DNA of 31,361 bases from a virus (IMGVR_UViG_3300045107_000275:1-31361), one strand, 5' to 3'; shown: positions 21,401 through 28,812, numbered from the stretch's first letter. Notes: generated by a model from the sequence alone, not told the origin. Translations and numbers: made by a program.

Positions 21401-21686
21401 CCTCAAGGAATTGAGCACGGCTCAGGAGTTCAATGATGATTTCCGCACGAAGTCGCTGGGCTGGCACAAGCAACTGAGTCCGTTGGCTCAGGAACAGGCA
21501 CAGGGAGTGACGCCGGACGATATGCATGCCGAAGGGATCGCCGCCATGCCTGACGGTGGGGTGGAGACGAAGAAGCAGTCCATGATTGACGCCAAGGCCC
21601 TGAAGGAGGCGGCCCTCCAGGACAAGGCCGCTAGCGAAGCCATCAATCGGAAGTTCGACCAGTTGCTGAAGATTTTCGGAGGGTAG
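18414..21686 (+). CDS. giant prohead protease fused to scaffold-like regions (S78-type)
   Basis: A 1090-residue protein whose first 220 residues match HK97-type prohead proteases (peptidase family U35/S78). Catalytic candidates are His87 in LFDHGK and Ser165 in RGGSIGYQ, followed by the family motif LEFSLVVLPAN (Glu197). Normal members have about 200-300 residues, so some 800 extra residues are appended. These include a small beta region (RDIIQREDGQWDIVRKVDVG), a Cys-rich knot (CACGSDGACACRK), two globular domains, a long acidic helical region (about 690-840) like a scaffold, and two related C-terminal helical repeats (near residues 870 and 985). Protease-scaffold fusions are known in phages; this size is unusual. 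The start overlaps the previous gene by ATGA. Confidence 0.85.
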   Translation: MTVMPQPPALKQNQRAIAGQYKLAAGPMAGNYGLDVAIGEPQIDESRMAIKIPYANGERRDGVGDLLDVGGIQLWRHRANPICLFDHGKVQGNSGTTLPIGTCEDPDTKAYRNEIDVLAKTAAAWNFFYSGTGLNGVPVAEEYSHALFCEQLFDMTVKRILRGGSIGYQNIKTLPLQADYQTGTPAGQHLLVTLMLEFSLVVLPANGDTVMKSFPSVDAYNEWEESVRRNLSRGYLVCGKALSPVLHKSLATYVPEETKASTGGGLVTLKQIDEAAERKMKEVAVPLANLPDTKIPPAQFDPGVGATCKKVKELRSKYARKSYDQRVDQLKPRDIIQREDGQWDIVRKVDVGPDFVRLQLESGNVWMARPHNFVVVKHLKSQPSAGISPEKARQILKDGEVRGHPLTEKQRGLFGAAAGRGKQLRRKYMGVDQQQVATDTCACGSDGACACRKQLPMKLTSDWKAISRKSIGHKYYEARRVRRDRDGLEGWIVWNTTTNKPANDEIYLNEQAARNYAQSCNIDDPGSGDDPNAFRRGRKSIQVKYRNKLVRGVPNVSMKFDTSGMTTAQQQAFCKDMAEAGFGKAKGHGGRWSDGEKTQLTAPMKAATFAFDMDPATANIPDAVGKAVTIAAKHGAKFLGSQKSTQVQGIKAMPQANTKAVPTKKKAMPGSDVEAMPDAAQDAVAVATDELAGVEGDVLAAEEKMGAQVLRRLHEIHSALLEEGDEMAELLENPNVKKLLENKLKDVVSTLEEVEAMFGKEGYGSLSEKDMDSDGAEATGEEEPTDSDGELEEALPDDSDVVEEEPAEDAVQGMNAKQLQAKVNKLLRKQYKAAPPVQTKSEAADERNEMESEDSPTAMEQEKSLDQYERNAVGKAAAFLKSIGESTESWGEMHRMESYHHHKTLEPIGAIEQGVGEGNVQMGGAQPKNIEIDGTRATRLEADTEEQDSDLEHGKDITTGMPDSGMVSDQSQIDHDLHKPGVQLTGRKAIGQASCFLKELSTAQEFNDDFRTKSLGWHKQLSPLAQEQAQGVTPDDMHAEGIAAMPDGGVETKKQSMIDAKALKEAALQDKAASEAINRKFDQLLKIFGG

Positions 21687-21701
21687 AAACGAGCGGGGGC
21701 C

Positions 21702-21776
21702 GGCGGCTCGTCAAGCCGCTAGCAATCAGATAGGCATAGGCGGAGTAATTAACCGCCGAGGCGTGCCCGAAACACG
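21702..21776 (+). other. structured untranslated leader with three hairpins
   Basis: The 183-base gap between the protease and capsid genes contains three small hairpins without T-tracts: 21702-21720 (GCGGCT/AGCCGC), 21739-21757 (GGCGG/CCGCC) and 21762-21776 (CGTG/CACG). They lie upstream of the strong terminator at 21791. They could be part of an RNA element that protects or regulates the abundant capsid message, or a small RNA ending at the terminator. Confidence 0.4.
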
Positions 21777-21790
21777 ACGCAGCCTTTTTC

Positions 21791-21830
21791 GGGGGCTGGC
21801 GGACTTCACGGTCCTCCGGCCCCTTTTTTA
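21791..21830 (+). terminator. intrinsic terminator/attenuator before the capsid gene
   Basis: A long GC-rich stem (about 13 bp with one wobble and one mismatch, 21792-21804 with 21811-21823) is followed by seven Ts. It lies 40 bases before the major capsid start, so either a capsid promoter lies between or the terminator is partial and sets the protease to capsid ratio. Confidence 0.85.
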
Positions 21831-21869
21831 TTTCCTTGAAATTCAGACCCCGTTCTTTAGGAGTGCAGA

Positions 21870-23321
21870 ATGTCCGCGATTGCAGAGAAGGAGGCCCGCG
21901 AGGCCCTCGAGCTGAGCCGGCAGAACAAGGCCATGAATGAGCAGACCGGCAAAAAGCTGGACCTGCTTATCGACAAGTTGTCCAAGACTCCCAATTACGG
22001 GAGTGAGGGCAACCCATTCGGGCCGGGGATTCACATCCGCAAGGGTGAAGACCCCCTGTCGTCTCGTGGCTTCAAGTTCTTGAACATGCTCGGCGTCCTG
22101 ACGCAGGCGTGCAGCCGGGAAGTGGCCAAGCATGAGTACGGCATCCACGAACGACTGACCAAGGCTTACGAGCAGGCTGGCTATCAGTGGGGTGGCGCCG
22201 GCCGTACCGGGGAGACTCGCTTCCTGGCCCCGCTCGCCACGGGCTACATGGAAGAGAATATCATCGACCGTGAGTTCCGACAGGAAATGAAGTCGATGGC
22301 GATTGCCGGTACGGACGGCAGCTACGATTTGCCGGATGAAATGCGGTGGATGAAGCGGAAGATGTTGGAGCAGCAGGGCTATTCCGGCAAGGCCCTGTCC
22401 TGGCTGAACGAGCTGACCGGCGGCAGCCTCGTTGCTCCCCCCGAGCAAGGGGAACTGATCGAACTGCTGCGTAACCGGGAAGCTCTCATCAACGCTGGTG
22501 CCAAGACGGTGCCGCTGCCCGCTCAGGGCCGTTTGAAGTTCCCTCGGCAGACGGCGGCCTCGAATACCTACTGGGTCGGTGAGAACAGCCCGATCCCGGA
22601 CAGCAACATCGGGACTGGCGAAACCACGCTGCAAGCCAAGAAGCTAGCAGTAATGATCATTGCCCCGAACGAACTGATTCGTTTCGCCTCCCCGGCGGCC
22701 GAAGCATTGATACGGGACGACATGACCAAGTCGCTGGCCCTTGGCCTCGACTTGGCGGGCCTCGAAGGTCAGGGTAGTGATACCCGGCCCCGTGGTATCA
22801 TCAACTACCCCAACATCAACCGCGTCACGTCAAGCATTCCCGGTGCCGACGGTGATCAGCTCGTCGCCAACGATATCTACCGCATGATCGCGGCGATTGA
22901 GGAATCGAACGCCGAGTTTGAATCGTGGATCATGCGGCCCAAGACGCTCTATCGCTACTACCAGCTGCGGGCCGATGCCGTAGCGCAAGGCGATAAGCAG
23001 GGCGTCTTCCTGTTCAACCTGATCCGCGAGGCCGGCGACGGCTGCAAGGCCATGCTGGGCGGCTACCCCGTCACCAAGTCCACGCAGGTCAGCCAGTCCC
23101 GTTCCAAGGGCAACAGCACGAACCTGACGTACATCGTCGGTGGCATGTTGTCCGATGTCATCATCGGCATGTTCGGGGCCATCGAGTTCGCGGCGACCAC
23201 CCAGGGCGATACGAGCTTCCGCAACGATCAGACCTGGGTCCGGGGTATCCTGTCGGCCGATATTCAGCTGCGTCATGAAGCCAGCGTGGTCTTCATGGAC
23301 AACCTGATCGTGACCGGTTAA
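21870..23321 (+). CDS. HK97-fold major capsid protein
   Basis: A 483-residue protein with the layout of HK97-type major capsid proteins. A helical N-terminal delta-like region (EKEAREALELSRQNKAMNEQ, about 1-45) is probably removed by the protease encoded upstream. The shell domain follows, with the conserved run GGSLVAPPEQGELIELLRN, then KFPRQTAASNTYWVGE, the spine-helix region, DLAGLEGQGSDTRPRGI, and the C-terminal AFGAIEFAAT-like strand with QTWVRGI. AGGAG lies 6 bases before ATG 21870. The gene has its own terminator before and a large palindrome after it, fitting high-level expression. It follows the prohead protease directly, the classic order. Confidence 0.93.
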   Translation: MSAIAEKEAREALELSRQNKAMNEQTGKKLDLLIDKLSKTPNYGSEGNPFGPGIHIRKGEDPLSSRGFKFLNMLGVLTQACSREVAKHEYGIHERLTKAYEQAGYQWGGAGRTGETRFLAPLATGYMEENIIDREFRQEMKSMAIAGTDGSYDLPDEMRWMKRKMLEQQGYSGKALSWLNELTGGSLVAPPEQGELIELLRNREALINAGAKTVPLPAQGRLKFPRQTAASNTYWVGENSPIPDSNIGTGETTLQAKKLAVMIIAPNELIRFASPAAEALIRDDMTKSLALGLDLAGLEGQGSDTRPRGIINYPNINRVTSSIPGADGDQLVANDIYRMIAAIEESNAEFESWIMRPKTLYRYYQLRADAVAQGDKQGVFLFNLIREAGDGCKAMLGGYPVTKSTQVSQSRSKGNSTNLTYIVGGMLSDVIIGMFGAIEFAATTQGDTSFRNDQTWVRGILSADIQLRHEASVVFMDNLIVTG

Positions 23322-23335
23322 TTGCTGTAATCCAC

Positions 23336-23365
23336 GGATCGATATGGGAATTCCCATATCGATCC
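23336..23365 (+). repeat. perfect 30-bp palindrome after the capsid gene
   Basis: Fifteen bases (GGATCGATATGGGAA) are followed at once by their exact complement, centred on GAATTC and followed by TTT. It can form a strong hairpin and may act as a terminator or 3' stabiliser of the capsid message. A dimeric protein-binding site is equally possible. It lies 14 bases after the capsid stop. Confidence 0.9.
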
Positions 23366-23400
23366 TTTCCATCCGATCAAAGCTTAAAGGAGTTTTGCAA

Positions 23401-23976
23401 GTGAGTGCAAATCTGGTCGTAGATTTGTTCAACAACGTCCACAGCCAGCCGTCGCTGCCGAGCACGGCCGTCGCTGGCAAGGGTGGCATTGCCGTGACCT
23501 CCGGCGGCTGTGTATCCAGCCTCTCCGGCGTACTGATTGGCGATATCATCGATCTCGGTGACGCCAATACGGTTTGCAACGTCTACGTGGCCGGCAAGCC
23601 TATCGGTTCCGGTCCGCTCATCATCGGCGTGCAGTGCTCCGATAGCACGGCTTCGGGCACGTTCACCGATCCGACTTCCGGTCTGGCCCAGCTGCCCGGC
23701 AAGTTCGCCTCCGGTGGCTTCCTGATCCTGGGCTCCGGTGCCTGGACCGACGGCTTCGTCGGTATCTTCGGTTCCGGCGTTTCGGGCAATATCTTCCTGT
23801 CGGGCGTGATGACAGGCAGCTATTTCCAGCGGCCGCAGCAGTTTGCCCGGCTGTTCCTGGCGTCGGGCTTTGCCGATGTCGCTGGCTTCCAGGCTGGCTT
23901 CATCACCCAGCTCCGCACGGTTGGTTCCGGTGGTGGCTACTCATACCAGCCGACTTCCGGTGCCGTGAACGTCTAG
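23401..23976 (+). CDS. putative capsid decoration protein
   Basis: A 191-residue Gly/Ser-rich, low-charge beta-type protein directly after the capsid gene. Repeated short strands with Gly-Ser turns (VSGNIFLSGVMTGSYF, GSGPLIIGVQCSD) suggest a beta-sandwich or barrel as in decoration or vertex proteins. I chose GTG 23401, with AAAGGAG 8 bases upstream. A longer in-frame start at 23344 lies inside the palindrome and is less likely. The place between capsid and connector genes supports a head role; the exact role is inference. Confidence 0.7.
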   Translation: MSANLVVDLFNNVHSQPSLPSTAVAGKGGIAVTSGGCVSSLSGVLIGDIIDLGDANTVCNVYVAGKPIGSGPLIIGVQCSDSTASGTFTDPTSGLAQLPGKFASGGFLILGSGAWTDGFVGIFGSGVSGNIFLSGVMTGSYFQRPQQFARLFLASGFADVAGFQAGFITQLRTVGSGGGYSYQPTSGAVNV

Positions 23977-24004
23977 CAATGGGATGCAGTCTCCCCCTTG
24001 TCCC

Positions 24005-24036
24005 CGCCGGGGTAGCCGAATGGTCGGGCCCCGGCG
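24005..24036 (+). other. strong hairpin between decoration and connector genes
   Basis: CGCCGGGG (24005-24012) pairs with CCCCGGCG (24029-24036), with an inner CCGA/TCGG pairing. It lacks a T-tract, so it may be a processing or stability element in the operon message rather than a terminator. Confidence 0.55.
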
Positions 24037-24061
24037 TTCATTATCCTGAGTAGGCCAAGCG

Positions 24062-24748
24062 ATGGCTGTCTACAGCGATCTGGTGGAGATCAAGCAAGTG
24101 TTGGGGATCGACCCCACCAACACGACGCAGGACGTATTGTTGGGCTTCTACAACACCTGGGCGGCCAATATCATCGAACTCGCTCTCAATCGGGGCGAGG
24201 ATGGACTGTTCAAGAAATCGCGGACGATCTACGTCAATGGCACCGGTACACAGCGATTATTGCTGCCCCATCGGCCGATCTATACGACGCCGACGCCGCA
24301 AGTTTGGGAGGATATGCAGAACGGCTTGTGGGGTCAGGGCAATGATGCTTTCAACAGCGATCCCCTGACCTATGGCAGCAGCTATGTCGTGATTATCGAT
24401 GGAGCGAATGGACTCGGCAACTCCGGCATCTTGTTCAAAAACAACGGCTACTGGGAACTGCCTTATTGCCGGCAAGCGGGTTATCTCTCAACGTTCGTGG
24501 GCCAGGGCCGGGGCAATATCAAGGTGACGTACACCGCTGGAATGACTGTAGACAATATGCCACCGACGATCCGTATGGCCGCTGATCTATTAGTAGCGAG
24601 ACTGAGTTACATTTTTCCACTGGGGATAGAGCTTGGCGGGGAGTCTTACGAAGAACGTAGCATTAGTTTGGGGGTGAAGGATCAGAATTATCTACTTTCT
24701 CTTGTGAAACCCCTTTTATACCCAATGTATCGGAACTGGCGCTGGTAA
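24062..24748 (+). CDS. head-tail connector (gp6-like)
   Basis: A 228-residue protein with the N-terminal pattern of gp6/Gp15-like head-tail connectors (YSDLVEIKQVLGIDPTN...WAANIIELAL). Two short N-terminal helices precede a central beta region (KVTYTAGMTVDNMPPTIRMAADLLV), where connectors typically carry VTYxAG followed by an Ala-rich helix. It is longer than HK97 gp6 because of a large central insertion. It should sit in the ring between portal and tail. Its gene order after capsid and before closure and tail genes matches siphoviruses. Confidence 0.8.
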   Translation: MAVYSDLVEIKQVLGIDPTNTTQDVLLGFYNTWAANIIELALNRGEDGLFKKSRTIYVNGTGTQRLLLPHRPIYTTPTPQVWEDMQNGLWGQGNDAFNSDPLTYGSSYVVIIDGANGLGNSGILFKNNGYWELPYCRQAGYLSTFVGQGRGNIKVTYTAGMTVDNMPPTIRMAADLLVARLSYIFPLGIELGGESYEERSISLGVKDQNYLLSLVKPLLYPMYRNWRW

Positions 24749-24760
24749 GGGAGTTTGCCG

Positions 24761-25147
24761 ATGCCAATGAACCGCCAGAACCAGCGATATTTCTACCGCA
24801 AACTTTATGCAGGGTGGCTAGATACGATAACAATCCAGAAGCGGGCGAACGATCAGAATATGGGGCAGGTAACTACGCTCACCGCGTTTGAGTGCCGTGA
24901 AAAAAAGATTCACCACTCCGGCGAGCCCCTGAGGGGGACAGCAGCAGCGGGAGACCGAACAGTCTGGCAAATCCCTCGCGTGGAAATGGATCGGTTGGGC
25001 ATCACCGAATTCAATGCCTTGGATCGGATTATCGGTCCTGATGGACAAACGTGGCAGATTGAAGCGAATGATGGCGAAGTGACGATCCAGTTGGGAAAGG
25101 ACTACTGTAACTTGTCATGCCGACGAGTGCCGGGAACGGGTTCTTAA
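24761..25147 (+). CDS. head closure or head-tail adaptor protein
   Basis: A 128-residue beta-rich protein. The segment RIIGPDGQTWQIEANDGEVTI resembles strands of small head-tail joining proteins. AAGGGAG lies 7 bases before ATG 24761, which I prefer over a TTG 6 bases earlier. It directly abuts the tube-like gene after it. Position after the connector and before the tube genes is the main evidence, so closure versus tail terminator cannot be told apart. Confidence 0.7.
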   Translation: MPMNRQNQRYFYRKLYAGWLDTITIQKRANDQNMGQVTTLTAFECREKKIHHSGEPLRGTAAAGDRTVWQIPRVEMDRLGITEFNALDRIIGPDGQTWQIEANDGEVTIQLGKDYCNLSCRRVPGTGS

Positions 25148-25714
25148 ATGGGCGTGGACTTTCAGACATTTGGCGAAGCTTTAGTCCAGGTCGAAGGGGG
25201 CTCGATCACCCTCATCGAGTTGGGCTATTGTAGTGAACCTGTCCATATCGAGCCTCGCTTCGCTTACAAGGACGTGCCCACGGACGACTTCCCGATTGTG
25301 CCGTCCAATCGACTGTGGATGTTGGCCGAAACCAAAATCACGATGACGTTGGTCTACTATGATCCGACTGCCCTAGAAGCAGTAATTCTCGCGTCAATGG
25401 GTGGCGGCAATGCTCAGGGGGATACGTTGACGATGGCTGGGGCGGGGACGCCGATGGGAGTGGGGATTTTAGGCAGCAGTGATAATCCGTTAATGACCTT
25501 GACCATCAGCAGTAATAACGGGCTGGAACAACCGTATATTTTCGATGCCTGTCATCTGGCGGAAATGCCGGTACGTATCCCGATTGGTGTGGAGCGGAGT
25601 TTGGTGCAATTGACGTGGAGCAGCATCCCGTATTTCAACAGCCCCTATGGTGGTCAGGGTAGCGTGGAGTTGATCTCAGCCAACTCGATTCTCTGGCGGC
25701 GAGGGACGACCTAA
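25148..25714 (+). CDS. tail tube-like protein, first paralogue
   Basis: A 188-residue beta-rich protein that starts directly after the preceding stop. Motifs shared with the next gene are FGEALVQVEGG, IELGYCSEP, a central TLVYYDPTALEAVI and a C-terminal FDACHLAEMPVRIPIGVERSLVQL. The alternating strands and size suit a tail tube or tube-terminator subunit. The pair suggests one forms the tube and the other a related ring. Which is which is unknown. Confidence 0.75.
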   Translation: MGVDFQTFGEALVQVEGGSITLIELGYCSEPVHIEPRFAYKDVPTDDFPIVPSNRLWMLAETKITMTLVYYDPTALEAVILASMGGGNAQGDTLTMAGAGTPMGVGILGSSDNPLMTLTISSNNGLEQPYIFDACHLAEMPVRIPIGVERSLVQLTWSSIPYFNSPYGGQGSVELISANSILWRRGTT

Positions 25715-25715
25715 C

Positions 25716-26264
25716 ATGGCGGTTGATCTTTTTACAGCCGGCGAGGTTTTGGTGCTGGTCAAAGGCGCCGCCGGCTCGGCAATTGCTGGTGTCCAGCAGC
25801 TGGGTTACTGCGAGTCGTCGCCAACCTGGAATCCGGTTTATGAAAATCTTGATGTCATCATCAATGCCTACGGTCAGACGCCGGCTGAAGTACAGACGAT
25901 GGGTAAGACAGCTACGCTGAGCATTCCGCTAGTCTATTTCGATCCGGCGATTCTCGATGCCCTGTGCTCCGAATCGTCGGCTGGGGCAGGCTCGCCGGGA
26001 GCAAATTCCTACGCAGGTAAGCGAATGGGTGGTGGCGGGGCGCTTTACTCCTCAACCTGCCACTTCTTTTCCGTTTGCTTTACCAGTCCAGTCGCGGGCA
26101 AGCCTTTTACGTTCCTGGCCTGTCATCTGGTAGGCCAGCCGATCAATTTCCCCGTAGGAGCGGAGCGGTCCGTGGTGCAAGTCAATTTGCGAGCAATCAG
26201 TTACAGTCCGACGCCGACGAGCCTTGCAGGGGTAGTGTGTTGGAACAACAGTTTACTTACATGA
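25716..26264 (+). CDS. tail tube-like protein, second paralogue
   Basis: A 182-residue protein clearly related to its upstream neighbour, in the same order: FTAGEVLVLVKG, QLGYCESSP, LVYFDPAILDAL, FLACHLVGQPINFPVGAERSVVQV. It differs in a Gly-rich central insertion (AGSPGANSYAG). It begins 1 base after the previous stop, so the two form a recent tandem duplication that has diverged considerably. It lies immediately before the G/GT chaperone gene, where the major tail tube gene usually sits, which slightly favours this copy as the main tube. Confidence 0.75.
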   Translation: MAVDLFTAGEVLVLVKGAAGSAIAGVQQLGYCESSPTWNPVYENLDVIINAYGQTPAEVQTMGKTATLSIPLVYFDPAILDALCSESSAGAGSPGANSYAGKRMGGGGALYSSTCHFFSVCFTSPVAGKPFTFLACHLVGQPINFPVGAERSVVQVNLRAISYSPTPTSLAGVVCWNNSLLT

Positions 26265-26289
26265 TTTGTTGGGACAAAGGGGATAAGGG

Positions 26290-26835
26290 ATGTTTGGTTG
26301 GCTGACAAACTGGCTCCGTCGTGACGGCATCTATCGCCCCGCCGAACGGCGGATTTTTCGTTATTGGAATGGTGAGCGGTGGGTAGATGGCGACCCGATG
26401 GTGATTCATCGGCGGATCATGGATGTAGTCGGCGATTTCACTGCTTATTGCATTGCCGCTTCCTCGCCGATGAAGGATGCTGAGTCTGCAACTTGTCGAG
26501 CCTGTGAAATGATTCGGGTGTTCTTCGATCTCAAACCATTGATTGGCAATGACGCGGCCGGCACGTTGACGAACGAAGACTGCGTAGATTTGTTCGTCAC
26601 CTATCGTGCCTGGCAGGCACGGTTAAAAAAAAATTTGAGGAATACTCCGATACCTGCCAGGGCAATATCGGCTTCTACCGCCTCCTCACCGGCCGCCGCC
26701 CCAGTTACGCCGAGTTCTTCGGCTTCTGGCTCAACCGCCGCCGCCAGTGCTACCGCGAAGCCGGAGCGGTCGCGTACGGGGCTGGAATCGCTCTCGGTAG
26801 TCTCAATGCCGAGCGAGCCTACTTCGACGCCGTAG
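26290..26835 (+). CDS. tail assembly chaperone, unshifted product (G-like)
   Basis: The zero-frame product is 181 residues. Residues 1-112 look globular (FRYWNGERWVDGDPMVIHRRIMDVVGDF, a Cys-containing helix, and EDCVDLFVTYRAWQARL). After the A9 run it becomes low-complexity Ser/Ala/Pro, probably because that frame is only a shadow of the real -1 frame. In lambda-like phages the short form greatly exceeds the fusion; here the odd long tail raises the chance that slippage is very efficient or that one A is missing in the assembly. Confidence 0.65.
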   Translation: MFGWLTNWLRRDGIYRPAERRIFRYWNGERWVDGDPMVIHRRIMDVVGDFTAYCIAASSPMKDAESATCRACEMIRVFFDLKPLIGNDAAGTLTNEDCVDLFVTYRAWQARLKKNLRNTPIPARAISASTASSPAAAPVTPSSSASGSTAAASATAKPERSRTGLESLSVVSMPSEPTSTP

Positions 26836-26912
26836 CCGATGGTCCAGGGCAGGCGATGGTTATGAAAGCCCAGTATGAGGCCCTGCGGCAGAACAGGAGC
26901 CGTCGTAAATGA
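26290..26912 (+). CDS. tail assembly chaperone, -1 frameshift product (GT-like)
   Basis: If ribosomes slip by -1 on the A9 run at 26625-26633, 114 codons of the first frame join 93 codons of the -1 frame, giving 207 residues. The -1 frame reads KKFEEYSDTCQGNIGFYRLL, continues as a normal globular protein, and stops at 26910-26912, overlapping the next start (ATGA). This matches the lambda G/GT arrangement between tube and tape measure genes, where a minor frameshifted chaperone is needed for tail assembly. By contrast the unshifted end is a low-complexity Ala/Ser tail. Confidence 0.75.
26625..26634 (+). promoter_or_regulatory. A9 slippery site for -1 frameshifting
   Basis: Nine consecutive As followed by TTT. 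In the zero frame the codons are TTA AAA AAA AAT, giving an A AAA AAA slippery heptamer. Slippage by one base backward opens the frame that ends at 26912. Transcriptional slippage on the homopolymer is an alternative mechanism. Confidence 0.75.
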
Positions 26913-27613
26913 GCATGTTCGATAAATTCGGGGGTATTGCCAAGGACTTGCTGGCTGCCAAGCAAGCCTATGGCGGCATGGACCCGCAGCAGTACAAAAA
27001 GCTGCGGGAGAAAGTGGACGCCGGCGTTGATATCGGCAGTTCGGTGGCCGGCGTTGTGCAGCAGGACAGTCCCTTCAATGCCGCTGGCTCGGCTCTGGGT
27101 CAGGCTGGGGATAAACTGGTTGATACTGGCAATCCCTATGCAATGGCAGCAGGAGCCGTCCTCAAGTTTGCGGGGGCGATGGCCGAGAGTGTCGAGAAAA
27201 TTCGTGGCTGGGCCAAAGAACTGAACGATGCCAATCTGGCTTTCGCCGATTTCTCCGCTTCGATGGCTAACGTCGCGGCCGATCAGGAAATGCGGGATTT
27301 CGAGCGGAAGATGAATCAAGGGGAGAACCGGGCGGAGACTGCTGAGAAGCTATCCAAGGCTCTCGGTGATCTCAACGATACGATGGCTCCATTCGAGGAT
27401 GCTTGGGCCAATTTCAAGGGTGAGATCGCTACCGTACTGGTCGAAGCCTGCACGGCGATTATCAACTGGCTGCCCAAAATCGGCTCCAAGAGTGACAAGC
27501 CCGATGACGACATGAAGGGTATCGTTTACGGGGACGCCGCTTATCAAGAACGGTTGGAGAAGCAAGCCCAAGGACGCCGGCCCAAGCGGTTCCGTAGCGG
27601 AGGGGATTTCTAA
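26909..27613 (+). CDS. very short tape-measure candidate
   Basis: A 234-residue, mostly helical protein following the frameshifted chaperone with an ATGA overlap, the standard tape measure position. It has Ala/Gly-rich helices (VAGVVQQDSPFNAAGSALGQ, AMAAGAVLKFAGAMAESVEK) and a hydrophobic segment (ATVLVEACTAIINWLP), with a basic end. Tape measures are usually 600 or more residues. At about 0.15 nm per residue this would set a tail of roughly 35 nm, so the particle would have a very short tail, or this is another tail component. No lytic domain is visible. Confidence 0.65.
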   Translation: MSMFDKFGGIAKDLLAAKQAYGGMDPQQYKKLREKVDAGVDIGSSVAGVVQQDSPFNAAGSALGQAGDKLVDTGNPYAMAAGAVLKFAGAMAESVEKIRGWAKELNDANLAFADFSASMANVAADQEMRDFERKMNQGENRAETAEKLSKALGDLNDTMAPFEDAWANFKGEIATVLVEACTAIINWLPKIGSKSDKPDDDMKGIVYGDAAYQERLEKQAQGRRPKRFRSGGDF

Positions 27614-28812
27614 TGGCGGAAATCGTCTACAACGACTGCTCACTGCCATATCCCTTCCATACGTCCTTTTCGCAGGAGGCCGAGTACGATGAGATCGGCA
27701 AGACGGATTGGTACGTCACCAAGTTTGATATTACGGTGCAGTTTTTGGTCAATGCCAATTACGCGGGCATGCTGGGGGTCAGTGGAGACAATCCCGCTGC
27801 TTTGATGGTAGCCCTGCGGAAGAAACTCCTAGAACCACGCAAAACACTGTCGGTAAAGTGCAACGGCAACGAGTTGATCCCGCTGCCTCAAGCTGACGGC
27901 ACCGTCGACGCCCAGAATGGACCAATGCCGCAGTTCTGTCAAATCACCAATCTGACCAACGCGACGTTTCTTTGCACTTATCGGATCGTCGCCAAGTATT
28001 GGGAGACAGCGGAGCAGCAGGAAGATGGGGAGGGAACGGGAACGGCTACCCCCGGCAACGACACGCTCTATAATCGCTGGACGGAGACGGTGGCGATTGA
28101 TCGTCGCCTTTACAGCACCCGTACCCGTACGGGTAAGTTCGTTATCCGTAGCGATAACGTTACCCAGCGGTCGGCGGATGAGATTCGGGGGCAGATGGCC
28201 GTCACCGGCATCCCCCAAGGGTTCTATCGTGATTCGGCGACATATACGGTTGATCCATCCGGCCTAGGGATCAGCTATACCTTGGTGGACAAAGAAGTTT
28301 GGAACAACGCTCCACAAGGCGTTCACCAAGCCGAAGGAACATACACCGAGTCAACTACTCGCCGTGGGTTCCAGCGGACAGGTGAAGTGCAATTGACGAT
28401 GCGAGGAGCCAAGGGGACGAAAGTCGCCGATTTGATTACGACAGCGGTGGTTACGGCTGCGATCAAACTCCGTACCAGTGCGGCCATTGCCGTCAAGGAT
28501 GGCGGTTTGGCCCGGTTGGAGTCGGGAACGCTATCCGTCAATCTTTATGACAACGTTGTTACCGTGAATCTCAAAGCATTGCTGTCCCCCAACAAAAAGC
28601 TCCGTTTGGCGGGGGTGGCCAGTTTGAACTTCAACAGTTTCGCCAAACCAGTGGTTAATGCTACGCAAACCCCACCAGCAATGACAGATCGCGGCTCGGC
28701 CGCTCTCTTCTTGCAAGCAGCAGCTTATTATGATCCGAGCATTCAAGGCACGACGCTCAGCCAGTTGACGGGACAGCTGACCAACGGCAATGTGCCGGGA
28801 ACGGAGGGCTAA
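27613..28812 (+). CDS. tail or baseplate protein
   Basis: A 399-residue beta-rich protein starting at the ATG sharing a base with the previous stop (TAATG). The N-terminal domain (PFHTSFSQEAEYDEIGK, KFDITVQFLVNANYAG) and the C-terminal region with repeated strands (LSVNLYDNVVTVNLKALLS) suggest a two-domain distal tail or hub-type protein. No peptidase or lysozyme motif. Order after the tape measure candidate supports a tail-tip role. Exact component unknown. Confidence 0.65.
   Translation: MAEIVYNDCSLPYPFHTSFSQEAEYDEIGKTDWYVTKFDITVQFLVNANYAGMLGVSGDNPAALMVALRKKLLEPRKTLSVKCNGNELIPLPQADGTVDAQNGPMPQFCQITNLTNATFLCTYRIVAKYWETAEQQEDGEGTGTATPGNDTLYNRWTETVAIDRRLYSTRTRTGKFVIRSDNVTQRSADEIRGQMAVTGIPQGFYRDSATYTVDPSGLGISYTLVDKEVWNNAPQGVHQAEGTYTESTTRRGFQRTGEVQLTMRGAKGTKVADLITTAVVTAAIKLRTSAAIAVKDGGLARLESGTLSVNLYDNVVTVNLKALLSPNKKLRLAGVASLNFNSFAKPVVNATQTPPAMTDRGSAALFLQAAAYYDPSIQGTTLSQLTGQLTNGNVPGTEG

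Noticed and set aside
24005-24061. tRNA-like sequence (GTAGCCGAATGGTCGG resembles a D-arm)
   Set aside because: No TpsiC arm, anticodon arm or closing acceptor stem fits before the next gene; the bases pair better as a simple hairpin.
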